From a virus: DNA of 64,000 bases. Below, one piece after another: positions 9,232-16,946 of this stretch (its first letter is position 1; every line of letters begins with the position of its first letter). The stretch is taken from the IMG/VR virus record IMGVR_UViG_3300010883_000001, positions 81,182-145,181 of that record; one strand, 5' to 3'. The notes under the pieces were generated by a model. That model was not told where the DNA came from. It did not search any database and saw nothing but the letters and a program-made list of their open reading frames with translations. Made by a program: the position numbers and the translations under genes.

Positions 9232-9811
9232 GTTTATAATTTTTACTGGACCAATGTTCGGTTCAAAAACTACTAGAATGCTAGCATGTGTAGACAGGTA
9301 TAGATACCAGCATAAACTTATTGCAGTATTTAAACCAAAGATAGATGATAGATACGAGACTGATAAAATTAAAACACATTCAGGTTTGTCTATACAGGCG
9401 CACTGCGTCGAGTCAGGTTACGAGATTGCTGATATTATAACTAAAATTGAGCTAGCGTCACTTAAGAGAGTTGACGTGATTGCCGTTGATGAAGCTTTTA
9501 TGATTGAAGGATGCTCGTCGACGCTAATTCAATTGTTTAAAACAGGATACACAATCGTAATTGCGTCGATACAATTATCGGCCACCGGCGAGCCATTTAA
9601 TGAAATTAAAGATATTCTGCCATGGGGGACAAGAGTTGAGGTTTGTCCAGCAGTATGTTCTAGGACTGGCGAAGATGCATATTATACATTTAGAAAAGTT
9701 GAATGTTTGGATAGCATTATGATTGGAGGTTCTGATATGTATGAGGCCAGGTGTTGGTCAAGTCATCCTGGACTGAATTCCTTGGAGAAATTAAATGATA
9801 GAGCCATCTAG
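9218..9811 (+). CDS. tdk: Thymidine kinase, type II
   Basis: The 197-residue protein shows the type II thymidine kinase layout: GPMFGSKTTRML as P-loop (residues 11-22), VFKPKIDDRYE with the downstream H-S-G, IAVDEAFMI as Walker B, and a zinc ribbon in which VCPAVCS (two Cys) is followed by a later GGSDMYEARCW. The second zinc half is less regular than in E. coli Tdk. It salvages thymidine or deoxyuridine to the monophosphate. The start overlaps the preceding gene by 14 bases, and the stop overlaps the DHH gene by 17 bases, so translation is probably coupled. Confidence 0.9.
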   Translation: MRDPEFIIFTGPMFGSKTTRMLACVDRYRYQHKLIAVFKPKIDDRYETDKIKTHSGLSIQAHCVESGYEIADIITKIELASLKRVDVIAVDEAFMIEGCSSTLIQLFKTGYTIVIASIQLSATGEPFNEIKDILPWGTRVEVCPAVCSRTGEDAYYTFRKVECLDSIMIGGSDMYEARCWSSHPGLNSLEKLNDRAI

Positions 9812-10649
9812 CGTTGATTGCGTAATATATCATGCTGACTGTACTGACGGCTTTGGGGCAGCCTACGCAGCATGGAAACTTTTAGGAAACAAGGCAGATT
9901 ATTATGCGTGTAAGCATGGCTCAGTCCCACCAGATGTATCGGGTAAAAGAGTTGTAATTCTAGATTTTTCTTTTAATAATGAGATTACAAAAGCAATGAT
10001 TGACACAGCGGATGGTTTGATAGTCATTGATCATCATAAGTCGGCCATGGTAGAATTGCATGATATTACGGATGCTATATTCAATATGAGTAAATCTGGA
10101 GCCATGCTAGCATGGGAATTTTTTCATCCGGGAAAAGAGCCACCAAAGTTTATTTCGTACATAGAGGATCGTGATCTGTGGAAGTGGGAGTTACCATATT
10201 CAAAAGAGTTCGCTGCAGCTTTTGATATGGTTCCTTTCGAGTTTGAAGAGTTTGAGAAGTTTGAAGATGACTCTGTTTTTGATGATGCTGTAAAACGAGG
10301 AAGTTACATACTGGCGTATTCAAAAACGGTAGTTAAAAAAGTCTCTGAGAAGGCATCACCAAGAAGATTAAACGGAAAGAGCATATTGGTCGTAAATGCT
10401 TCACATTGGATGTCGGAAATAGGCGCCAGGCTTTCTCCCGATTGTGATGTTGCAATGATCTGGTATTATGATCATATTGATAAAATGATAAAGGTTAGCT
10501 TAAGATCTTTTCATGACACCGTTGATGTCTCCGAGGTCGCAAAGAAATTTGGCGGAGGTGGGCATAAAAAGGCTGCTGGTTTTATACTTCCTGGAGATGC
10601 TGTCGTGGATGATATTTTTGACGATGAGGTTAAGAATGAAGAAGTTTAG
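9795..10649 (+). CDS. DHH-family phosphoesterase
   Basis: The 284-residue protein has the DHH motif (VIDHHKS, around residue 75), an upstream aspartate site in YHADCTDGFGAA, and the DHHA1-type C-terminal motif FGGGGHKKAAGF. These are the manganese-binding and RNA/nucleotide-binding signatures of the family that includes RecJ, oligoribonuclease NrnA and cyclic-dinucleotide phosphodiesterases. The substrate cannot be told from sequence. Its small size and place in a nucleotide-metabolism operon suit turnover of short oligonucleotides or nucleotide signals. The 3' end overlaps the dCMP deaminase start by 14 bases. Confidence 0.85.
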   Translation: MIEPSSVDCVIYHADCTDGFGAAYAAWKLLGNKADYYACKHGSVPPDVSGKRVVILDFSFNNEITKAMIDTADGLIVIDHHKSAMVELHDITDAIFNMSKSGAMLAWEFFHPGKEPPKFISYIEDRDLWKWELPYSKEFAAAFDMVPFEFEEFEKFEDDSVFDDAVKRGSYILAYSKTVVKKVSEKASPRRLNGKSILVVNASHWMSEIGARLSPDCDVAMIWYYDHIDKMIKVSLRSFHDTVDVSEVAKKFGGGGHKKAAGFILPGDAVVDDIFDDEVKNEEV

Positions 10650-11058
10650 GCCTGGATGGGATGCGATTTGGCTTAAGTTTGCGCATCTAATATCTGAGAG
10701 AAGTTATGATGATCGGTACAAGGTAGGTGCCATTGTAGTTTCGATCGACAATACACAGGTTCTTGCAGTGGGATATAATGGAAATTATTCTGGTGGTCCA
10801 AATGAAGCAGACTCAGCTGAACCAGGCAAATCAGGATTTATTCATGCTGAGATTAATGCATTACTTAAGTGCGACTATAATTATCACAAAGTTAAAAAAC
10901 TATATGTTACACTATCACCGTGCATGATGTGTGCTAAGGCCATTATTAATGCCGGAATCTCAGAGGTGATTTATGATGATGAGTATAGAGATACGGCCGG
11001 AATTCAGCTTATGAAGGATACAGGAATTGTCGTTAGGAGAGTAAACAATTATTCTTGA
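10636..11058 (+). CDS. dCMP deaminase
   Basis: I start this 140-residue protein at ATG 10636, behind GAGGTTAAG. The reading frame extends further upstream, but only as an out-of-frame shadow of the DHH gene. The zinc-dependent deaminase signature is complete: FIHAEINALL supplies His and the catalytic Glu, and LSPCMMCAKAI supplies the two Cys. GYNGNYSGGPNEAD is typical of dCMP deaminases. It converts dCMP to dUMP and feeds dTMP synthesis through ThyX. It is the last gene of the early operon, and a promoter-like TTGACA overlaps its end. Confidence 0.9.
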   Translation: MKKFRPGWDAIWLKFAHLISERSYDDRYKVGAIVVSIDNTQVLAVGYNGNYSGGPNEADSAEPGKSGFIHAEINALLKCDYNYHKVKKLYVTLSPCMMCAKAIINAGISEVIYDDEYRDTAGIQLMKDTGIVVRRVNNYS

Positions 11059-11084
11059 CATACTTCTGAATCAGTTTTTACTAT
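11055..11084 (+). promoter_or_regulatory. Sigma70-like promoter candidate after the nucleotide operon
   Basis: TTGACA at 11055-11060 is followed after 18 bases by TACTAT at 11079-11084. The -35 is a perfect consensus but overlaps the stop of the dCMP deaminase gene. It would serve the gene starting at 11162. Confidence 0.35.
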
Positions 11085-11130
11085 AAAAAAATAATTTCTA
11101 TATTTTCTTTTAGTCCTCCTGTGAAATAAG

Positions 11131-11138
11131 TATAAATA
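11131..11138 (+). promoter_or_regulatory. TATAAATA, possible T4-type late promoter
   Basis: TATAAATA is the T4 late -10 sequence and lies 23 bases upstream of ATG 11162, at the head of the probable virion-protein block. The same octamer is expected several times by chance in DNA this AT-rich, so this is weak evidence on its own. Confidence 0.25.
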
Positions 11139-11161
11139 GCCCAGTATTTTATGGATGTTTT

Positions 11162-13465
11162 ATGAGTAGTATAAAAAACGGTTTATTTAGAGAGTTTGAT
11201 TTAGAGTATATCATCGAGACTAGCCTAAAGTTACGTAGGCTAAGTGATAGCTCAATTATTCTCGAGAACGCGCTAGCCAACAACGATATTAGTGCATTGT
11301 TAATGGAGGAGCTAGAAAGTAAAGACATAGAAAAGCTGAGAAAAACTACTAAGGAAACAAAAAAGGCAGTTGAGCAGATACAGGCTGCCATAGGTGATAA
11401 ATTACCTAGCCTTAAAGATCCACTAGATAGTCTACACGATGCAATAACTGATTCCCTAAAGTTCGTATCAGAGCTTGATTTAGAAAATCCTGAAGGTATG
11501 ATGGCAAATATTGGGAGATTTTTTGGATCTAAGGTTGATATTGCATCTTCATTTCAAGCAGTTTTACAAATACAGACAAAAACAAAACAGATAGCAGATT
11601 CTTTAGAGCAAGCAATTCCTTTAATATTGAAAAATATTGAAGACCTTATTGATGAGACTCAGCAGGATGTTCCTTTAAGTGAGTTAGCTGGAACAGGTGA
11701 TATTCCGGATGCTAATAAAATTAAAGGAGGTGTTCAAAAGGCGTTTAAGGCCGGCGGCGGCGGGTTCTTGGGGAAACTTACCGGGTTTTTGAGAAAAGCA
11801 GCAGGTAAATCAAAGCTCTTAGCCGGTGTAGTTGATCCGGATTTCGATGAGGTCGCTGATGATTTCATGTTACTTTCAATTATACAAATGAAAGAGTTAG
11901 AAACGGCCTTAGGTACAGCTGCAGATGTTGAGATGTTAGATAAGGCTACAACTGAAGATCTTGCCAAGGCAGAGCCTGAAGATTACCAAGCCGTAGCCGC
12001 TGATCAAAGCGGATCCGGCGCAGCACCTGAAAATCCTGATAAGGCTGAGCCTAGACCTGATTTTACGCTTGAAGACTTAATGGCACTATTACAAAAAATG
12101 AACCCGCCAGCAGCCAAGGAGCTGGAGGCGATGCCTGAAGAAGAGCAGGAGGCCGTCGCGGCAGATGACGTAGAGGAGATAGTTGCGGGTGAGGTCAGCC
12201 CGGAGGATGCTGCAGAAGAGGTGTCCGAAGAGGCTGAAGAAGCTGCAGATGCACCAAAGTGGTCAGAGATAGCTAATTCGTTCTTAGATGATCTTAAGTC
12301 TAAAGGATTATCCGACAAAGGCGAAGAGTTTATTAAGAGTTATATGACCGACATTATAAACCAACCTGATTTTGAAGAGGCCGTAGGTGCGTCCCTTAAG
12401 TTGAAAGAGTCATTATTTATAGGCAGTATTTCTTCATTTTTATTTGAAGAAATAGAATATAAAGATTTAGAAAAGGCATCAAAGGACTCAGCTGAATTTT
12501 CATCAGATGAGCAGGCTGCAGCTGTTACTTCACATCTAGCCACCATGATGTCTGATGCCGGCGTAGCAGTTGCCGGCGACCCTGGTGTAGAATTAACTGA
12601 TGATATCATTGCAGGAATTGGCATTGCCGAAGAAGAGATTCCAAAACCAGAAGTAGGCGAAATTTATAATTTCACTACAGGGAAAAACAAAAAGACTTTT
12701 GTAAAGATCAACAGCGAACCAGATGGAGAATGGGTAAGTGCATCTACAGCTGATGGGAAAGGCTCTTTCAAAAAAGCAAAATTTAATGTAAAGATTACGA
12801 GACTTGGCGAAAAGACAACCGCTGAAGAAGCGGGGATTAGTGAAAAAGAAGGAGGGGAAGACATGCCAGAAGATCCAGAAGTTGAAAGCTCACCAGAAGA
12901 AGAGATTAAAGCGGCGCCTCAGGATGTACCTCCGGGCGTAGCAATTGGCACGGCATTAGAAGATTGGGAACAGTCACTATCTAAGAGTAGCCAAGAGACC
13001 ATTAACAGAAAAAATAGGTTTCAAGCATTAAAAGACGTTATTAACTCCAGTTTAGAGGGAGCAGCACAACGTACTGCCAAGCATGTTAAGACGGCTATTA
13101 AAAAGTGGCGTGCTGAACATGAGGAGACGCTAATAACATCAAAGAGATTTGCGAAGAAGAATTTTGATACACTATCAGAATTAATTCCCCAGCTGGTCGC
13201 AGTGATAATGGCAAAAAAGACAGAATCTGCAGGAAATCTAATGACTATAGGAAGCATCCATAGAACAGTTTATAAACATCTGAATAAGAGATTTTATGGA
13301 ACGAGATATTTATTATCGGAGATATTGGTTTCTAACGATGCCAGATCTAGCAGTATCAAATCTAATGATGTTAGTAGTACTCGACCTACCGGTAATTTTG
13401 ATCTTACAAATTCAGATAGTGATGATTCTACCATGGCTAGGTGGAGAGAATTAGCCGGATTATGA
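11162..13465 (+). CDS. Large acidic, probably virion-associated protein with repeated LLxEE motif
   Basis: I do not recognise this 767-residue protein. The N-terminal ~300 residues are helical. A long Ala/Glu-rich linker (EEVSEEAEEAADA and similar) follows, then a second copy of an N-terminal motif: ISALLMEELESKDIEKL near residue 45 matches SSFLFEEIEYKDLEKA near residue 425. The last ~120 residues are basic and helical, ending in MARWRELAGL. That ending resembles the end of the ParB-like protein at 33554 (MERWKTIAGIV). The LLME/E and FLFE/E segments fit the T4 prohead-protease rule (cleavage after L/I-x-E). A role in the head, or as a packaged protein, is inference. RBS is weak. Confidence 0.6.
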   Translation: MSSIKNGLFREFDLEYIIETSLKLRRLSDSSIILENALANNDISALLMEELESKDIEKLRKTTKETKKAVEQIQAAIGDKLPSLKDPLDSLHDAITDSLKFVSELDLENPEGMMANIGRFFGSKVDIASSFQAVLQIQTKTKQIADSLEQAIPLILKNIEDLIDETQQDVPLSELAGTGDIPDANKIKGGVQKAFKAGGGGFLGKLTGFLRKAAGKSKLLAGVVDPDFDEVADDFMLLSIIQMKELETALGTAADVEMLDKATTEDLAKAEPEDYQAVAADQSGSGAAPENPDKAEPRPDFTLEDLMALLQKMNPPAAKELEAMPEEEQEAVAADDVEEIVAGEVSPEDAAEEVSEEAEEAADAPKWSEIANSFLDDLKSKGLSDKGEEFIKSYMTDIINQPDFEEAVGASLKLKESLFIGSISSFLFEEIEYKDLEKASKDSAEFSSDEQAAAVTSHLATMMSDAGVAVAGDPGVELTDDIIAGIGIAEEEIPKPEVGEIYNFTTGKNKKTFVKINSEPDGEWVSASTADGKGSFKKAKFNVKITRLGEKTTAEEAGISEKEGGEDMPEDPEVESSPEEEIKAAPQDVPPGVAIGTALEDWEQSLSKSSQETINRKNRFQALKDVINSSLEGAAQRTAKHVKTAIKKWRAEHEETLITSKRFAKKNFDTLSELIPQLVAVIMAKKTESAGNLMTIGSIHRTVYKHLNKRFYGTRYLLSEILVSNDARSSSIKSNDVSSTRPTGNFDLTNSDSDDSTMARWRELAGL

Positions 13466-13475
13466 GGTATAATAA

Positions 13476-13817
13476 ATGAAAATCTCAGAGATAGATCTTA
13501 CTAGAAAAAACAAGGTAATTCTGCGTAAAGGATTAAAGATCGTACATTCACCTACCGGGTTGGAATATACTGTACTTGATGTATTTAAAGATTCATCAGG
13601 AAAAGTAAAAATTAAGCTAGCTCCCCCAGAACAACCTAGGGTAGAGCCGATCACATCTACTACGGTGATGCAAGAAGTTGAGCTAGTAAATAATACCCAA
13701 GACGATCAGACAATACACACCACGCCTGAAGATACTGCCGAAGAAGTCATAGATCTGGAGGACGAGGACGTCCTTGTTTTAGATCAAGGAGAATTGAAAG
13801 ATTATGAGGTTAGATAA
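13476..13817 (+). CDS. Conserved-looking small protein, unknown
   Basis: The 113-residue protein has a beta-rich N-terminal half (ILRKGLKIVHSPTGLEYTVL) and an acidic C-terminal half (EEVIDLEDEDVLVLDQGE). I do not recognise it. It starts behind ATGAGGT and ends in an ATG overlap with the next gene, so it belongs to the same transcription unit. Confidence 0.55.
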   Translation: MKISEIDLTRKNKVILRKGLKIVHSPTGLEYTVLDVFKDSSGKVKIKLAPPEQPRVEPITSTTVMQEVELVNNTQDDQTIHTTPEDTAEEVIDLEDEDVLVLDQGELKDYEVR

Positions 13818-14509
13818 TGTCTGATGTTATAAAAAGAGAAGTTGTCGCAGCGATAAGGGCCGTTATTAATAAAGACGATGACGTAAGTCAAGTCTCTGAG
13901 TCATATGTAGTTCAACCTAGGAAATATGCTTTATCAACAGAGAAGATTGGCGAAAAAACAAAGGGTATGATGATAAAGAGATTTGAGGAAGCTGTTGCAA
14001 ACCTAAACACAGTTTCAGCGAAGCTTGACACAGCTAATAAAGAAGCTGCTGGAGAGTTTCACTCTGATTTTCGCTCATTAAAATTTGATGAGTCATCGTT
14101 ACTATCTAGATCTTTTTTGACAGCTATGACCCTGGAGAACATAAGCGACTTAGATTCTAAAATAACGATGGATTCTCTTCCTTTTTTACGTTTAGATAGG
14201 GATTTTCAATCTTTTGACAATTGGCAAAGAGATTTTATTGCGTGTGGGAAATGTATAACGGATGGGTTTGTTGCATGCGGATTAAACGTTTATTTAAAGA
14301 AATACACAAACATAATCTGCGCCGGCCCAACATTCTCAGTTCCAGTTGGGTTTATGCCTATACTGGTTTTGGCAATTGATCCAATAGTAATATCAAGAAA
14401 TTTTTCTGCAGATAATTCGCAGTTTATTGCATCAATGATGAAAGAGATAGATTGGGATAAGGTCTCTGATAGAATTAAGAAGTCAGAAAAGTTTTTAAAG
14501 ATTTTGTGA
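13817..14509 (+). CDS. Unknown protein of the virion-type block
   Basis: The 230-residue protein begins with VIKREVVAAIRAVINKDDD, a helix similar to the tag seen in many proteins here. The remainder is mixed, with LPFLRLDRDFQSFDNWQRDF in the middle and a hydrophobic stretch (VPVGFMPILVLAIDPIVIS) near the end. No catalytic motif is evident. It overlaps the previous gene by one base. Confidence 0.55.
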   Translation: MSDVIKREVVAAIRAVINKDDDVSQVSESYVVQPRKYALSTEKIGEKTKGMMIKRFEEAVANLNTVSAKLDTANKEAAGEFHSDFRSLKFDESSLLSRSFLTAMTLENISDLDSKITMDSLPFLRLDRDFQSFDNWQRDFIACGKCITDGFVACGLNVYLKKYTNIICAGPTFSVPVGFMPILVLAIDPIVISRNFSADNSQFIASMMKEIDWDKVSDRIKKSEKFLKIL

Positions 14510-14516
14510 GGAAACA

Positions 14517-15287
14517 ATGATAAACATACAGTTCTTGAATTCTGTTAGGAATTTAATTAGAGAAGGATTATTGGGCAATGGTTCTCGTGATTTATTTCAA
14601 ATTACTAGATTAATATCAGAGATTAAAGAAGGATCTTTGGGAGAACATTATATTTTAGAAGAGGCAAGTAATGACGTCTTAGCCATGCTTAAGGGTGCAT
14701 CTTCAAACAGTAATATGATTATCGTTTTAGAGGGTGAAGAAGAAGATATTTTTGGCGGCGGTGATGACGAAGAAGACGCTGGCGAAGAAGACGCTGACGA
14801 AGAAGACGCTGACGAAGAAGGTGCCGATGAGGAAGGTGCCGATGAGGAAGGTACCGATGAGGAAGAGAAAGAAGAAGAGCCGACCGGTCCCGTAGATACA
14901 ATGTTCGATGCAGCAATATCTGATTTGTATACAGAGTTTGAAGGAAGAGCCATTGATACTGCCTCTGAGGAGAAAGTTGCATATGAAAATAGAGATTATT
15001 CAATTTCTCGTATACTGACAGAAGAGGAGCAATTGTTCGACGTTCGTGTTTTTGCTAGGGAGGTCGCAAATTTAATTAACAATTATGAACATTTATTAGA
15101 CGTGGAGTATTTACTCTATAAAAAAGCTGTAGATTTCATAGAGAAAAAATATGGCCAAATAGTTTCAAATGATTTTATAGATACCCTAAAGAGCGATTAT
15201 AGTTTATCATTCAGCGACGAGCCGGCCGAAGTTGCAACTCCAGATGCGCAGCAAAAATATGCGATAGGAGCCATGGCCGCGGAGTAA
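14517..15287 (+). CDS. Acidic protein with N-terminal tag helix and DEEDA/DEEGA repeats
   Basis: In this 256-residue protein the N-terminus carries FLNSVRNLIREGLLGNG and then ITRLISEIKEGS, both like the LRxLIRxxIxE tag. A run of acidic pentapeptides (about residues 84-117) separates it from a C-terminal helical domain that includes FAREVANLINNYEHLLD. Function is unknown. The build (tag, acidic linker, globular domain) suits a packaged or scaffold-associated protein. SD is AGGAAACA before ATG. Confidence 0.55.
   Translation: MINIQFLNSVRNLIREGLLGNGSRDLFQITRLISEIKEGSLGEHYILEEASNDVLAMLKGASSNSNMIIVLEGEEEDIFGGGDDEEDAGEEDADEEDADEEGADEEGADEEGTDEEEKEEEPTGPVDTMFDAAISDLYTEFEGRAIDTASEEKVAYENRDYSISRILTEEEQLFDVRVFAREVANLINNYEHLLDVEYLLYKKAVDFIEKKYGQIVSNDFIDTLKSDYSLSFSDEPAEVATPDAQQKYAIGAMAAE
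14766..14867 (+). repeat. 15-bp tandem repeat coding for acidic pentapeptides
   Basis: Six full 15-base units and a partial seventh encode DEEDA, GEEDA, DEEDA, DEEGA, DEEGA, DEEGT, DEEE. The DNA copies differ mainly at third positions and at one Asp/Gly switch, which suggests expansion by slippage followed by drift. Confidence 0.85.
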
Positions 15288-15294
15288 TATCACG

Positions 15295-15564
15295 ATGAGC
15301 CTTTATGATTTCGAGACAAGAAAATCAATTCATATAAACTTAACAAAATCAACACATTCTGAGCTTAGGGTTATGCTGATAAAGCGAGGTCTTTCTATGC
15401 AAGAAGTCTTTGATTCTTTTGCTGGAAAACTATGCTCAGGTGACGATAGGTTATCTTTCATATTGGATGAAATAGAAAGAGAAAAAAGAGAGAAGGTAAT
15501 AAAGAGAGTTTCAAAATCAGATGAAGAGTCAGTTTATAGATTAATAGAGGAGGATAATTCTTAA
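15295..15564 (+). CDS. Ribbon-helix-helix-like small protein
   Basis: The 89-residue protein has IHINLTKSTHSELRVMLIKR followed by GLSMQEVFDSF. A beta strand followed by two helices in that pattern resembles MetJ/CopG-type DNA-binding domains. The C-terminus is highly charged. It might be a regulator, but DNA-contact residues cannot be judged by eye. It overlaps the next gene by one base. Confidence 0.5.
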   Translation: MSLYDFETRKSIHINLTKSTHSELRVMLIKRGLSMQEVFDSFAGKLCSGDDRLSFILDEIEREKREKVIKRVSKSDEESVYRLIEEDNS

Positions 15565-15836
15565 TGTGGCCTTTTAGTAAATCAGCGAAAAATAAGAAAA
15601 TAAAGATTTTGACAAAAAGAATTGAAGAGCTTGAGCTTGAGCTTGATAGACTTTCAAAGTTATCTGACATTATTTCATTAGCACAGCATTCATTGGGCGA
15701 AGACATGCTTTCAATTATTGCCGTATTGAACGCCGCAGGTGTCCAAGCCGCGAGTGATTATTCAGATCCGGATGATGATGAAGAAGAGGATAAAATTGCA
15801 GTTTCGGCTGATGACGATGATACTTATTTAAACTAG
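15564..15836 (+). CDS. Small coiled-coil protein with acidic tail, unknown
   Basis: The 90-residue protein has a predicted coiled coil (KRIEELELELDRLSKLSDI) followed by an acidic tail (DPDDDEEEDK). I do not recognise it. AGAGGAGG lies upstream. Confidence 0.5.
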   Translation: MWPFSKSAKNKKIKILTKRIEELELELDRLSKLSDIISLAQHSLGEDMLSIIAVLNAAGVQAASDYSDPDDDEEEDKIAVSADDDDTYLN

Positions 15837-15876
15837 AGTAGAGTAGAGAATTAATTTTCTATATATGGAGAATATT

Positions 15877-16080
15877 ATGGTTGAGCAGATGAAAGCTTTC
15901 GCAGATAGACATGTTGAGAGATTTGTATCAAGAAAATTTTTAGCGTGGCTAACTGCAACTGGATTATGTGCATATGGGACCGTTACTAGTGATAATTGGA
16001 CAGCAATAACATTAGCGTATATTGGAACACAGGCGCTGGTTGATATGGCTGTACGTTGGAAGCATGGTCCAAGAGATTAA
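15877..16080 (+). CDS. Small membrane protein, holin-like
   Basis: I choose ATG 15877 because TGGAG lies seven bases upstream. An upstream in-frame ATG at 15865 has no RBS. The 67-residue product has FLAWLTATGLCAYGTVTSD and TAITLAYIGTQALVDMAV, two likely membrane helices, then a basic tail. This fits small phage holins. The next two genes also encode membrane proteins, which supports a lysis or membrane cassette. Confidence 0.5.
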   Translation: MVEQMKAFADRHVERFVSRKFLAWLTATGLCAYGTVTSDNWTAITLAYIGTQALVDMAVRWKHGPRD

Positions 16081-16082
16081 TA

Positions 16083-16484
16083 ATGTCGTGGTTAGCTATT
16101 AAATTATTTTTTATGAAGTCGTGGGCTATTTTTAAAAAATATTGGCAAATATTTTTTGGAGTTTCGATATCCGTGCTTTTTTATATTTTTACTAGGGATT
16201 CATCAAAGATGGGAACGGTACTCGGGGATGCACATAATTCCCATAAAAAGCAAATGGCTAAAATAGACGAAATAAAGAGTAAAGAGCAAAAAAAAATAGA
16301 TGTCGTCATTGATTTACACAATGAAAATATTGAAAAAATAGAATTAGAGCACTCTAAAAAAGTCGATAAAATATCTGAAGACAAAGAAAAAAGAAAAGAA
16401 GAACTAGGCGAGTTGGGTGATTCAACTGTTACGGATCTAATATCTGATGCTTTAGATATTTCGAATTTAGATGATGAGAAGTAG
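16083..16484 (+). CDS. Membrane-anchored coiled-coil protein, i-spanin-like layout
   Basis: Starting at ATG 16083 gives 133 residues: a hydrophobic N-terminal region (YWQIFFGVSISVLFYIF) then a long charged coiled coil (KIDEIKSKEQKKIDVVIDL and onward). An N-terminal anchor followed by a periplasmic coiled coil is the layout of inner-membrane spanins, but no sequence motif proves it. It starts three bases after the holin-like gene and overlaps the next gene. Confidence 0.45.
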   Translation: MSWLAIKLFFMKSWAIFKKYWQIFFGVSISVLFYIFTRDSSKMGTVLGDAHNSHKKQMAKIDEIKSKEQKKIDVVIDLHNENIEKIELEHSKKVDKISEDKEKRKEELGELGDSTVTDLISDALDISNLDDEK

Positions 16485-16932
16485 GGTGAAGTTTTTATCT
16501 ATTGTTATATCATTTTTAATGATACTGAGTCCTGCATATGCACAGCTAGAGGGTGCAAAAACCGTAACGGCCGGTGATATATGCCCATATTCCGGAACGT
16601 TACTGACGTCAACTGCAGCAGCAAAGTTGATTATAACGTTAGAGACAAATAAAGAGCTTTGCAACGCCCGGGCAGAAAAAGAGCTGGACTTATTACAGGA
16701 AAGATTGACGCTTAAAATAGAAATATTAAGTGTGCGTTTAAATTCTTCAAAAGAACAATATGATAGTATAGTAAAGCTTAAGGACGAACAAATACAAGGT
16801 CTTCATTCACATATTAAAGACATTGAAGGCCATGGCCTGGGAAAAACGTTTTGGTTTTCTATGGGTGTGGTTGGTGGCGTTATTATAGTTTTGGCGTCTG
16901 CATATGCTGTGGGTGAAGTTTCAAACAGATAA
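16471..16932 (+). CDS. Secreted coiled-coil protein with C-terminal membrane helix
   Basis: The 153-residue protein has a signal peptide ending in SPAYAQ, a periplasmic region with two Cys, a coiled coil (ELDLLQERLTLKIEILSVRL), and a C-terminal membrane helix (FSMGVVGGVIIVLASAYAVG). It is anchored in the inner membrane with most of its mass in the periplasm. With its two upstream neighbours it may form an envelope-disruption set. ATG 16471 and 16474 are both possible starts. Confidence 0.5.
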   Translation: MMRSRVKFLSIVISFLMILSPAYAQLEGAKTVTAGDICPYSGTLLTSTAAAKLIITLETNKELCNARAEKELDLLQERLTLKIEILSVRLNSSKEQYDSIVKLKDEQIQGLHSHIKDIEGHGLGKTFWFSMGVVGGVIIVLASAYAVGEVSNR

Positions 16933-16946
16933 TTGGTGAGTAGATT

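Noticed and set aside
10513-10635. Longer N-terminus for dCMP deaminase.
   Set aside because: The extra 41 residues overlap the DHH gene, are unlike deaminases, and ATG 10636 has its own ribosome site.
13461-13473. GGTATAAT upstream of 13476 as a fourth phage promoter.
   Set aside because: There is no CGTGYAA at the right distance and the sequence forms the ribosome-site region only three bases from the ATG.
14766-14867. The repeat array as a CRISPR or regulatory iteron set.
   Set aside because: The units are contiguous 15-mers in frame with an acidic protein tract, with no spacers. No CRISPR array was seen anywhere in the window.
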